From CAYMCO01 sp964388955 (GTDB lineage Bacteria; Chloroflexota; Anaerolineae; Anaerolineales; E44-bin32), in assembly GCA_964388955.1 (NCBI GenBank), contig CAYMCO010000001.1, forward strand, positions 248,001-312,000: 64,000 nucleotides of DNA, written 5' to 3'. Under the pieces are notes generated by a model, which was not told the DNA's origin, searched no databases, and saw only the letters and a program-made list of their open reading frames with translations. Shown piece by piece: positions 9,118 to 19,400 of the stretch; the first letter of the stretch is position 1, and the number at the start of each line of letters is the position of its first letter. A program made the position numbers and the translations under genes.

Positions 9118-9524
9118 GCGAGGCCGAGCCTGGAAGGAGAGATTCCATATGAGCCGGCTATGGCCCACATTCCGACCCCCTCGACGATAGGGGCGCACAA
9201 CGTCCTCCCGACCGGTCGGATGCCCTATGCGGAACTCCGAGGGGTATTTGGGCTCTGAATCCTGCGACCCCGATCGCCAGAGGCGCCCCCATTCGCCTGC
9301 CCTGGACTTCATTTGCCCCTCAACATGCACAGCACAAAGCTGGCAAGGCATCAGCAATTCCACGCCTGTGTACGCCTGCTCATTGAATGGGGCGCCATGA
9401 CCGTAACGTTTTACGTGCCAAACCGTTTCAATAAGCAGCCAAGCGCAAGCCAGCGGGGATAGCAGGATGGCGCGGCCAGGCCGCAAGCAGTCCGGCGGCC
9501 CGCGCGTTCGCATGTCAATCATTT
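9118..9524 (+). other. Intergenic region, no gene supported
   Basis: I see no supported gene. A 13-codon frame (9149-9190) with a good SD (GGAAGGAGAG) directly follows the adhesin gene, and a 12-base palindrome CCGACCGGTCGG lies at 9208-9219. Neither has a clear function. The promoter of the next unit is probably here but I could not place it. Confidence 0.4.
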
Positions 9525-9629
9525 GTGGAGGCGATGAAGCCCGGGCCCAGAATGGTCGCTCGCCGGGGGAAGTGAGGGCGGGGCTTGGATTGAGCCAGTA
9601 GCGAAACCGGCCACAGAAGTGGCCGGTAT
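9525..9629 (+). promoter_or_regulatory. Structured leader RNA motif, copy 2
   Basis: Conserved blocks GTGGAGGCG (9525), TGGTCGCT (9553) and GAGCCAGTAGCG (9592), then the hairpin ACCGGCCAC/GTGGCCGGT (9606-9614 with 9619-9627). The outer stem is AAGCCC/GGGCTT (9537-9542 with 9581-9586) and the inner stem CGCC/GGCG (9561-9564 with 9577-9580). Stem sequences differ from the other copies but still pair. The secreted-protein start codon is 132 bases downstream. Confidence 0.7.
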
Positions 9630-9761
9630 TCTATTGTGGCCGAGGGAAGGGCTAGCGCAAAGGAGGTGGCGCCAAGAGATCTTCGATAAGCATTAAATGC
9701 TGGCGGCTCGATTGAGAATCACCTGGCAATCCTGTTGCCATTCTGAAAGGGGAAAGAGGCG

Positions 9762-10748
9762 ATGAAGACGATTCTGCACGTCGGCATGATAATGGCCTTC
9801 CTATTGGCGCTGATGCCAGCCGCCGCCTCCGCGCATACCGAGGGCGATCCATTCTCGACCGACCTACTGGCCGGGCAGGACAAGGACGTCGGCGATGTGC
9901 TCGTATGGAACGACGAGACAAATCTTTACGTCAAGTATGCCGTCACCGAATCCAACTGGTGCCTGACCGAGACCCATTTGGGCGTGGCTGGCTCGCTCGA
10001 GGGCATTCCGCAGACGAAGAAGGGGAACCCCATTCCCGGTCAATTTGAGTTCAGCGGGTACCACGCCTGCGAGACGGAAGTTCAATACACAATCCCGTTG
10101 GATGGGCTGCCGGATGACCTCTACATCGCTGCGCACGCGGTCGTCAAGAAGTATCGCAGCGAGAGCGGCTGCATCTACAGCGGCGCGGAGACGCAATGGT
10201 ACGATCCGGACGCGAGCGTCTGGTCTCCCGCGGTTCCGACGTGGGTTCATCCCTCCTGGCCAACCGTGGCCGGGGCCACTTGGATCTGGCGGACCGGCCA
10301 GACGGATCCGGTTGATGAATACGATACTGTGCCGGATGGCGGCTGGGAATTTCGACAGATGTACGATCTACCAGCGACATCCTTCAATATCAACGCGAGC
10401 CTGTATGTCACTGCTGATAATTCCTACAGCGCGGCGGTGAACGGCAGCTTCGTCGGCCAGGACGGCTCGATGGATAAGGACGGCCCAGACGCGCATTCCT
10501 GGAGTTCTGTGGAAAGCTATGATATCTCAAGCCTGCTGGGCCCTGGAGCCAATACCTTGACCATACATGCTTTGAACTACTTCCGCTCTGGAAGCTATAC
10601 GAGCAACCCGGCGGGACTGGTTTTCAAGGTCTGCGGCTGCTACGACTACTTCAAGAAGGCGGAGACCGCCTGGGCAGACGGTCTGGAGTTCCCAGGGAAG
10701 AACTGGGCGACCTACTTCACCTACACAGTGCAATCGCCGCCCAGCTGA
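9762..10748 (+). CDS. Secreted protein with galactose-binding-like C-terminal half
   Basis: 328 residues, with a strong SD (GAAAGGGGAAAGAGGCG) before ATG. A Sec signal peptide ends near SAHT, about residue 25. Residues about 30-130 match a secreted domain common in bacteria and archaea whose hallmark is a sugar-of-origin-unknown pattern DVGDVLVWND, LYVKY and THLGVAGSLEGIPQTKKGNP; its function is not established. Residues about 165-300 look like a galactose-binding/jelly-roll fold: WIWRT at the start, LYVTADNSYSAAVNG in the core and GANTLTIHALN near the end. Preceded by a copy of the leader RNA and followed by a strong terminator, it appears to be a single-gene unit. Probably another extracellular matrix or envelope component. 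Confidence 0.65.
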   Translation: MKTILHVGMIMAFLLALMPAAASAHTEGDPFSTDLLAGQDKDVGDVLVWNDETNLYVKYAVTESNWCLTETHLGVAGSLEGIPQTKKGNPIPGQFEFSGYHACETEVQYTIPLDGLPDDLYIAAHAVVKKYRSESGCIYSGAETQWYDPDASVWSPAVPTWVHPSWPTVAGATWIWRTGQTDPVDEYDTVPDGGWEFRQMYDLPATSFNINASLYVTADNSYSAAVNGSFVGQDGSMDKDGPDAHSWSSVESYDISSLLGPGANTLTIHALNYFRSGSYTSNPAGLVFKVCGCYDYFKKAETAWADGLEFPGKNWATYFTYTVQSPPS

Positions 10749-10805
10749 CCTGGTGCCGTCCCTGACAGGGGGCTTGAACGAGGTCCGGATTGCCGACGCC
10801 GTAAC

Positions 10806-10849
10806 TTGGGCGGGGCCTCTTCGTTTGAGCCCCCGCCCAATCCTTTCTT
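10806..10849 (+). terminator. Rho-independent terminator
   Basis: A perfect 10-bp stem (TTGGGCGGGG 10806-10815 with CCCCGCCCAA 10831-10840) has a further CTC/GAG pairing inside and is followed by the pyrimidine tract TCCTTTCTT. It closes the 9762 unit. The rest of the gap to 11099 holds no supported gene. Confidence 0.8.
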
Positions 10850-11099
10850 CCCCCATCTACAATCTCTGACCCTGCCTGCACAAAGCATCTTCTTGGCTGG
10901 CGGAGCCCTCCGGCGGCTGACCGGGCAAACTGTCGGTCGCTGGCATTCGTGCGCCGCCTCACCCAGGCTCTGCCTGCGGATGGAATTGGGCATCGCTCCC
11001 ACCGGGCGCCGCTCACAGGACACTCGCTCATCGACGCCCCATTTGCCTTTCTCCCGCCCGGGATGTATCCTAGCCCTTCGTGCTTCGGGAGGTAGACAC

Positions 11100-12401
11100 G
11101 TGGACAAGAAAACCATCAACGAGAAACAGGGCAAATACATGTGGCCCAGCTACTTGACATACTACAAAGAGCCACTCCCCTTCGCCCGCGGGGAAGGCAT
11201 GCATCTGTATGACGTGGCAGGCACCGAGTATCTGGACTTCTTCGGCGGCATCCTGACGGTCAGCGTGGGTCACTGCCACCCCAAGGTCACCGAGGCCATC
11301 CAGCGCCAGGCGGAGACCCTGGTGCACACTTCGACTTTGTACCCGAATGAGGTCACCGTGCGTCTTGCGGAGAAAATGGCCGAAATCACGCCGGGCGGCC
11401 TGCAGAAATCCTATTTTCTGAACAGCGGAACCGAAGCCGACGAGGCCGCGGTCATGCTCGCCAAGCAGGCCACCGGGGCGCAGGAGATCATCGCCCTGCG
11501 GCATGGCTACAGCGGACGATCCGCGCTTGCCATGACGCTCACGGGCATCAGCGGCTGGCGGATCGGCGGCACCCACGTAGCTGGCGTCAAGCACGCTATG
11601 GCGCCATATTGCTACCGCTGCCCCATGAAGCTCACCTACCCCGGATGCGGCGTCGCCTGCGCCCAAGACATCGAGGAACTGATCAAAACCACGACCTCAG
11701 GGCAGGTCGCCGGCTTCCTGGCGGAGCCGATCTTAGGCGTGGGCGGATTCATCACCCCTCCGGACGAGTATTTTGAAATCGCTGTGGATATCGTGCACAA
11801 GTATGGTGGGCTGTTCATCTGCGATGAGGTGCAGACCGGATTCGGACGCACGGGGAAGTACTGGTTCGGGATCGAGCACTACGGCGTGGAGCCAGATATC
11901 CTCACCACGGCGAAGGGCATCGCCAACGGGTCACCGCTGTCCGTGACCATCGCCAAGCCGGAGATCGCCGATCAGGTCTCGGGCCTGACCATATCCACCT
12001 TCGGCGGCAACCCCGTCTCCTGTGCTGCGGCGCTGGCGACAATCGAGGTCATGGAAACGCAGTTCTCGCCGGCCCATGTGGAAGAGGTGGGAGATCACAT
12101 GCGGCGGGGGCTCGACGCGCTGGCTGAGAAGTATCCGCTCATCGGGGACGTGCGCGGGAAAGGACTGATGCAGGGCATCGAGATGGTGACGGACCGGGAG
12201 ACGAAAGAGCCGGCCAAGGAGGCGGTGAACTTGCTCTTCGAGGCCACCCGGCGCCGGGGCCTGATCATCGGCAAGGGCGGGCTCTACGGCAACGTGCTGC
12301 GGGTCGCCCCGCCCCTAGCCGCGTCCAAAGATGACGTCGACCAGGCGCTGGAAATTCTGGATCACGCCTTTGGCGAGGTGCATGAGGCGGTCTCCATGTA
12401 G
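11100..12401 (+). CDS. Class III PLP-dependent aminotransferase
   Basis: 433 residues. The start is GTG 11100, preceded by GGGAGG nine bases upstream; the longer frame upstream overlaps the terminator and is not credible. Typical fold-type I class III features: LNSGTEADEAAVMLA, the ICDEVQTGFGRTG motif binding the PLP pyridine nitrogen, and TTAKGIANGSPL containing the Schiff-base Lys, followed by STFGGNPVSCAAAL. The family includes alanine-glyoxylate aminotransferase 2, 4-aminobutyrate and beta-alanine:pyruvate aminotransferases. AGXT2-like enzymes are closest by overall feel, but substrate cannot be assigned. A Cys cluster (CYRCPMKLTYPGCGVAC, residues about 168-185) is as seen in AGXT2-like members. 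It is flanked by unrelated units and seems monocistronic. Confidence 0.85.
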   Translation: MDKKTINEKQGKYMWPSYLTYYKEPLPFARGEGMHLYDVAGTEYLDFFGGILTVSVGHCHPKVTEAIQRQAETLVHTSTLYPNEVTVRLAEKMAEITPGGLQKSYFLNSGTEADEAAVMLAKQATGAQEIIALRHGYSGRSALAMTLTGISGWRIGGTHVAGVKHAMAPYCYRCPMKLTYPGCGVACAQDIEELIKTTTSGQVAGFLAEPILGVGGFITPPDEYFEIAVDIVHKYGGLFICDEVQTGFGRTGKYWFGIEHYGVEPDILTTAKGIANGSPLSVTIAKPEIADQVSGLTISTFGGNPVSCAAALATIEVMETQFSPAHVEEVGDHMRRGLDALAEKYPLIGDVRGKGLMQGIEMVTDRETKEPAKEAVNLLFEATRRRGLIIGKGGLYGNVLRVAPPLAASKDDVDQALEILDHAFGEVHEAVSM

Positions 12402-12655
12402 GCCGGGCTTGCCACCCGGCAACCTGCCAATGGGCATACCGCATGGCGGCCGGCAAAGCCGCCCTACACAATGCGGAAGTGCGCGCCATTTGGGCCGGGC
12501 TTGCTGCCCCGCATCCTGTCAATGGGCATATCGAATGGCGGCTAGCCAAGCCGCCCTACACAATGCGGAAGTGCGCGCCATTTGGGCCGGGCTTGCTGCC
12601 CCGCATCCTGCCAATGGGCATATCGAGTGGCGGCCGGCAAGACCGCCCCACAATT
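12402..12655 (+). repeat. 92-bp tandem repeat, about 2.8 copies
   Basis: Units start near 12402, 12494 and 12586. Anchors such as AATGGGCATA at 12429, 12521 and 12613, and ATGCGGAAGT at 12471 and 12563, are exactly 92 bases apart. Each unit contains an imperfect stem-loop (GGCGGCTAGCCAAGCCGCC in unit 2). It starts right after the aminotransferase stop. It is probably a REP/MITE-like intergenic repeat. Short frames across it are not genes. Confidence 0.85.
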
Positions 12656-12759
12656 GGCACTCAATCACTGATCCCTAACCCCCAGTCCAATGCTCACAGC
12701 TCACTGATCACTCGCCCCTACTCATTGCTCCCAGCCCTTTCCGAGTCGCAAAACGGTTG

Positions 12760-12789
12760 TTGACATCCCCCGGTAGCCTATGCTATCTT
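12760..12789 (+). promoter_or_regulatory. Sigma-70-type promoter ahead of tandem leader RNAs
   Basis: TTGACA (12760-12765) and TATCTT (12784-12789) are 18 bases apart, with CTATCT as an alternative -10 at 17 bases. This would place the two tandem structured RNAs and the giant adhesin on one transcript. Confidence 0.5.
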
Positions 12790-12915
12790 ATAGACCCGAT
12801 CTTCCAGAACCATGCCGGAGGGAGCGGGGCAAAGAGGGACGTCGACGCCGGAGACAAGCCTTAAGGAGGCGACCGGCGCGGTTCATATCTATCAACAATT
12901 GATCGAACCTTCTGG

Positions 12916-13025
12916 GTGGAGGCGAGGAACCACGGGAGCCAGCATGGTCGCTAGCCTACTCCAAGCGGTAGGCGGAGCCCGTGGGGAGCCAACAGCGAAA
13001 CCGGCCACATGCATTGGCCGGTTTG
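12916..13025 (+). promoter_or_regulatory. Structured leader RNA motif, copy 3 (tandem, first)
   Basis: GTGGAGGCG (12916), TGGTCGCT (12945) and GGAGCCAACAGCG (12985) are present; GT to AC in the last block is the only deviation there. The outer stem CCACGGG/CCCGTGG (12930-12936 with 12978-12984), the inner stem GCCTAC/GTAGGC (12954-12959 with 12968-12973) and the 3' hairpin AAACCGGCCA/TGGCCGGTTT (12998-13007 with 13015-13024) are all perfect. It is the clearest copy for the two variable stems. Confidence 0.75.
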
Positions 13026-13216
13026 CTTGCTTAACTGAGGGGAGAAGATGCGAGGACAGCGCAGAGGCCCTGCTGAAATAACCTGAGCGAATCAGTTTGC
13101 CGCCACTTATGAGCCAAGCACAACCCGATTACAGGGGGATAGACGATCGAGCGATCGGACTAGCGGAGGTCCTTCAGGCGTTCACAAATTGAATATCCCA
13201 TAGGGACCATGTTGAT

Positions 13217-13322
13217 GTGGAGGCGCTGATCTGTACGCCATGCAAATGGTCGCTGAGCTGTTTCATAGTCAGCTCAAGCGTACAGGGAGCCAGTAGCGAA
13301 ACCGGCCACGATGGGCCGGTTT
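13217..13322 (+). promoter_or_regulatory. Structured leader RNA motif, copy 4 (tandem, second)
   Basis: GTGGAGGCG (13217), TGGTCGCT (13247) and GGAGCCAGTAGCG (13286) are present. The outer stem CTGTACG/CGTACAG (13231-13237 with 13279-13285), inner stem GAGCTG/CAGCTC (13255-13260 with 13270-13275) and 3' hairpin AAACCGGCC/GGCCGGTTT (13299-13307 with 13314-13322) all pair perfectly. The adhesin ATG is 140 bases downstream. The GTG at 13217 belongs to the RNA motif and is not a start codon. Confidence 0.75.
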
Positions 13323-13462
13323 CGCTCGTTTATGGGATGGGCAGGAAGGATCACCTCAGACACACACCGATTTCGGATCGGCGGCCCCGAATCAGGTGCC
13401 GCCACAAGCAAGGAGACATAATCGGTCATCGAAATGCCACACGAACCAGTCAGGGGGTATCC

Positions 13463-16400
13463 ATGTGTGATTTCACAGTCATCCAGAGTACGGTTGCCAC
13501 TGAATCGCGGCGAGGCTGCAGTTGGTCACGGAACCACCGGGGGGTCCTCCTTCGTGCCGCGATGATTCTCGGTCAACTCACCGCGCTTGGGCTGGCCGCG
13601 CACCAGACCGCCTTCCTGGCCACCAGCGGGCCGATTACAGTCGTCGATGATGGCGGTCCGGATGATGAGCCAGGGCAGAAGGACCTCAATCAGATGACGG
13701 TCGATTTCGACTCCCTTCCGACGAGCATCGATGTGTCATGGAATTGGGACGAAATCGGCTGGAGCGGGAGCAATACCGGAGACGCCTGCAGCCTGTTTGA
13801 CACAGACGATAACGGGTTTGCGGATTATTCTCTTTGTGTGGTGGTCGCTGGCACGCCCGCGACCTACAGTTCGACGCGCCTTTACTCTTGCGGCGATGAT
13901 AAAGCCGATCGTTGCTCCCAACCTGTGGCGCTAATTCCGACCTTCGAATCATCATGCTATGCAGAGGTCGTCACCGGCTCAGATCCCTTCAGCGGCGACC
14001 CCGACCACCAGAAGACGGAAGGAACCCCAGGCGCCGACGATGACACAGTCGCGACGTGCACGATCGAGATATCCGACTTTGGCAGCATCAATGCGTTTTT
14101 GCTGAATGTGTGCTCTTATCCCTCACAAGAGCCCAACTCCGATCCCTCCGATTGCGTCGTGGTCCCTCAAAGCGGCTTCCTGACGATCGTCAAGGACGCG
14201 GGCGACGACGTATCGACCGATTTCACCTTTGATCTAGGCTCAGGCCAAGCGTCCAATGACGCCCGGACGAGCTTCACCGTCACCGGCAGCGGTTCTATCG
14301 ATTTGATTTCATTTCTCGCCGGGACATACGATCTATCAGAGGTCGTGCCCTTAGATTGGGATCTCGACGGCGCTGAATGCCGCCTCCCCGATGGAACACT
14401 GACCGGCAATTGGAGCGACAGCACCGTCGCTGGCTTCAGCATTGAGATCGGCCGCGAGACCACCTGCTCCTTTATGGATTCCCTCAAGCCGATCCAGCTC
14501 ACACTTGAGAAGACCGTGATCACCGACGATGGCGGCACTGCCACTCAGTCCGACTTCCGGGCCTACATCGACGGATCCCCATACGATTGGGACGTGGCCC
14601 AGACGCTTTCGGAGGGAACCTATACGCTCTCGGAGAGCACCCTCTTTGGGTATGCAGCAAGCGATTGGACATGCGTCGATTTAGAAGGCAGCCCGTTTCC
14701 GGTCACAGGCGGGGACCAAGTCTCCTTGTCGCCAGGCGGCAACGTCACCTGCACCATCACCAACGATGACGTCGCCCCCTCCATCACCCTGATCAAAGTG
14801 GCGATCAATGACAACGGCGGAACCGCAGGGCCCAACGGTTTCGGGCTCACCATCGGCGGGACAGCCGTCAATTCCGGCCAGTCCCTGGCCGTGGACGCCA
14901 ACACCCCCTATGCCCTAGACGAAGCCGGCCTCACCGGCTACGGCTTCGTCTCCATCGGGCAGGCTGCCGGCGACTCCGCCAAGTGCCCCGACGCACTCGG
15001 CGACGAGGTCACCCTCGGTGAGGGCGAGCACATCACCTGCACTATCAAGAATGACGACATCCAGCCGCAGCTCATAGTCATCAAGCATGTGATCAATAAC
15101 GACCGAGGTGAGGCATCAGCCTCCGACTTCACGATCATCGTCGATGGTTCGAGCCCCTCCCCGGCGACGTTCCCCGGAGAAGAAGCTCCAGGTACGGTTG
15201 TCTCTCTGAACGCGGGCAGCTTTGGCCTTGATGAGACGGGCCCCGATAGTTATGGTGCCTCATACTCCGCCGACTGCTCCGGCGAGATCAGCATCGGCGA
15301 CACCAAAACCTGCACCATCACCAACGATGACTTGACCCCCATCTGCCCCGAGATCGTGCCCATCGATCTGTTCTATGTGCTCGATATCAGCGGCAGCATG
15401 CGTTATCCCTTCACAGGCGATAGCGGAGAAGTGAGCAAACTGCAGGCCGCCAAGGACGCCATCACCTTCTTGAACGGCCAGCTCGGCCCGCTGGACAGCG
15501 ACAGCCGGGTGGGCTTGATCACCTTCCGCGGCGACGGCTCGCTGCCCATCTCATACATCGATGTGGAGGTGGACAGCCCGCTGACCACAGACCTGAGCGC
15601 GGTGGAAGCCATCGTGGACGGGCTGGCCGCCGACGGCAGCACACCCACCTCCCACGCCATTAACTTAGCCCGCCAGGAGATGCTGGCGACGCTGGCTTCC
15701 GGCCACCTGCCCGTTGTCTTCCTCATCTCGGATGGGGTTCCCACGGTCGACCAGGATCTGCACGGCTTCTTGGACGCGGACGTTGAGATCGTTCCCATCA
15801 AGGTGGATGGCAGTTGGCGAAGCGTCGACGACGTGCGAAACGACGGCGTGTTCTACAGCTCCTACGGCGAATACTCCGGCGAGACGCTCGCCGACGTGAT
15901 GGTCGCCGCTCAGGACTTCATGGCGGCCATCCCCAACGCGCAGATCTACACCATCGCCGTCGAAGGCCATTTCTTCAACGCCCGGATCCTGGAGTACGTG
16001 GCGCATGTCGGCAACGGCGATACGTTCTTCGCGGACCAGTACGCCGAGATGCAGACCGGACTGGTGAACGCCATCAACCAATCCGCCTGCATCCTGGATA
16101 TCCAGAAGACTGGCGACGAGGTCGTGGCAGTGGGTGACGAGATCCACTACCAGATCAAGGTCACCAACCGCGGCGCCATCGAGCTGACCGGAGTCACGCT
16201 TTCCGACATCACCCTGGGCCTCAGCAATATGCCGGTGGGCGACGGCTCGCTCGATCCGGGCCAAAGCGTGACGGTCACCGCCACGTACGGGCCCACTACC
16301 TCCGGCGACGTTCCCTACGTCGAGAATACCGCCACCGCCGACAGCAACGAGACGCCTGAGGTGTTCGACACCTGGACCACTCTGGTCATCGAGCCGAACC

Positions 16401-19400
16401 CGGGCATCGACTTGGAGAAGAACGTCTCCACCGATGGCGGCGTGAGCTGGATCGACGCGGACTTCGGGCCCGGGCCCACGGTCAACGCGGGCACGCCGCT
16501 CTACTTCCGTCTCCAGGTGCGCAACACGGGCAACGTGCCGCTCTCCAACCTGGCACTCGAGGACACCGACTTCGACGCCCAGATCGCCAGTCAGTGCTCC
16601 CTCCCGGCCACGCTGACCGAGGGCGAGGCCTTCGCATGCATCATCGGGCCGATCCCAGCCGTGACGGGGCAGCACCAAAACAACGCCACCGCGTCGGGAG
16701 ACTACCATGGACTTACAGAGAGCGACTTCGACCGGGTGAACTACAAGGGCGTCCAGCCGAAGATCGACGTCGAGAAGTACGTCACCGTCGATCACGGCGA
16801 GACCTGGCTGGATGCGGACTTCCCCACCGGCCCCTCGGTGCCGGAGGGGAGCCTGGTCTGGTTCCGCTTCACCATCACCAACAACGCGCCCGCCACGCTC
16901 GATAACATCAGCCTGAGCGACAGCGACTTCGACGCCGAGATCGCGGAGCAATGCACGATCCCCAGCTCGCTCGCCCCCGGTGAGACCTTCGACGACTGCG
17001 TAATCGGGCCGCTGCTGGCGCAGAGCGGCCAGCATGAAAACACGGCCACCGCTTCCGGCGAGCACGGCGCCACCAACCACACTGACAGCGACGACGCGCA
17101 CTACTTCGGCGAGCCACTCGTGTGCGAGCCCGGAAACCTGTACATCAAGAGCATCTGGCCCGCGCTGGTGGAGATCGATCCGCTCACGCTGCGGCTCAAG
17201 GACGAGGACAGCTTCTGGCCCATTAACAAAGCCACCGCCAATCCCTACGGTGACTACGCCTGGGGTTTGAGCGGGGTCGGCTCCGCTTCGGATCCCCACC
17301 TGTACTTCTCGCTCTCCTCCACCCGCTATCCGGACTCGAGCGCCCAGTGCGGGGTCTACGCCATGGATCTGAGCACCGGCTACGCCTCTCAGGTGCAGAG
17401 CGTCGGCTATCTGTCGCCGGGACTCGCCCAGTTCGGGGAGCAATTCTACACGGTGAGCGGCGCCACCATCCACTTCCAGGGTGGCGGCAGCGTCGGCCTG
17501 CCTGAGACCATCGGCGGGATCGATCTGGTCTCGAGAGAAGGCGAGTTGTTCCTGCTCGCCATCAGCGGCGTGCCCGGGCACCAGCAGGTTTGGCGGGTCC
17601 CGCTCGATGAGAGCACCGGGGCCTTCGAGGGCGGCTACAGCCACCTGCTCTCGATCAACGCCGCCAGCTCGCCTGCTCTGTACTCCTACAGCTATACGGG
17701 CATCGCCCATGGGTACATTCCTACAGACGGCGGCGCGCGCGAGGTGATCTTCGTCAGCAAGGACGACGGCAGCATCGAGCCTTGGGATCTGGTGGCGATC
17801 ATCGACTACCAGACCGGGAACGCGATCCGCGTGGTTCGGTCCCCGGACTCGGGTCGCATCCTTAAACACCCCATCACCTGGCCGAATGGTGTCACCTCTG
17901 GCTACCTGAACTGGGCCAATCCACAGGGTCTCGAGTGGATCGGCGGGCGGTTGTTCCTAGTCAGCCTGAACTACTGGAACAAGGGGCCCAAGCTCCCGCC
18001 CTGCATGCCCGCCATCGAAGTGACCAAGGAAGCCCCTGGGGAAGCGGTCGTTGGTGAAGCGATCAGCTATGCGTTCTCCGTGGACAATCCCGGCGACACG
18101 CCGCTCTTTGACATCCATGTGATCGACAGCGAACTCGGAGACCTCACCAGCTTGTTCGAAGAGGCCAACGGTGGCTGGGACGAATTGCCCGTCGGCGGTG
18201 GCCCGGTGAACTTCACGTTGGACTACACGGTCCAGGAGACGGATACAGATCCCTTGGTGAACCAAGTTACTGCGAGTGCGAGCTACCAGGGGGTGAGGAC
18301 GGAGGGCATCGCCAGCCACTCGCTAGATCTGGTCCCGCCGATATCCATCGAAAAGTCGGGGCCCGACCTGGCTGTGATCCGGGACACCGTTGAATACGAT
18401 ATGACGGTGACCAACCGGGGCTACCTGCCTCTGGAGGGCGGGACGGTTACCGATCCGAGCATCGGCTTCAGCGCGGCGGTCAGTGACCTGATGTTTGAGA
18501 ATCACCTCTTCTCTGGAACACAGGATCCTGCCTGGTCGCCGATCGGGGCGACCGGAACCTGGTCCATCGTCGAGGTCGAGAACGGCAACTTCATCGGCCG
18601 GCACACGACCGTGGATCCCTCGACCTTCCCGGACGCGATTTACGTCTCGAGCGGCGGCGGATGGACCAACTACTCCGCCGCATTGGATTTGCGCCTGGAC
18701 ACCTCCAATCGCTTCCCCGGTGGAGCGCGGGCCCGTGCGAATATCAGCACGGGCGCGGGGTACTCGGTGTGGATCTATCCCGTCGACGGGAAGATCCGTC
18801 TGTGGAAGTCAACGGATTGGCAGATCTCCCCGGCAGGCCGGACCGAATTGGCCGCTGTGGACCAGAGCGTCGCTCCCGGCTGGCATCACCTGCGATTGGA
18901 CCTGGAAGGTGATCAGATCCGGGTGTACTGGGACGGCGCCCGGCTCATATCCACGACGGACAGCACCTATAGCGCTGGCACCTTTGCCCTGGAGCCCGGT
19001 CGGGCTGAGAATCTTGCCGGCGTCCGGTTCGATTACGACAACCTGGTCGTCCAGACTCTGCCTGCGTTGCTCGCCCCGGACCAGAGCGCTGAATATCACG
19101 TCAACGCAACCGTCCCGGAGGACAGCCCGGATCCGCTGGTGAACGTGGCAACAGCGACGGGGATGCACGGCTCGACACTGGCCGAAGACAGCGATGATCA
19201 CGTGATCGATATCGTAGAACCTACGACATGTGACACGTCGCTATCCATCACGCAAATCAGCAGCGCGGCCTCAAACGTCGACGTGGAGTTCGATGGGCAG
19301 AAGTATTACACGGCCCACTCCGGGTTGAGAAGCAACGACTCGGCATCCCCCGTTGTGATCGGGGATCCCATCTATATTGGCGGGAACTACAGCACCACGG

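Noticed and set aside
9149..9190. 13-codon frame with a good SD after the first adhesin
   Set aside because: Too short to support as a gene. It could be a leftover or leader peptide, but nothing else favours it.
10806..11099. Long N-terminal extension of the aminotransferase
   Set aside because: The extension would translate through a strong terminator. GTG 11100 has a good SD and matches the family's usual length.
13217..13462. Adhesin gene starting at GTG 13217
   Set aside because: This codon is part of the invariant GTGGAGGCG block of the leader RNA, and the interval contains the RNA's stems. ATG 13463 with its SD and signal peptide is the better start.
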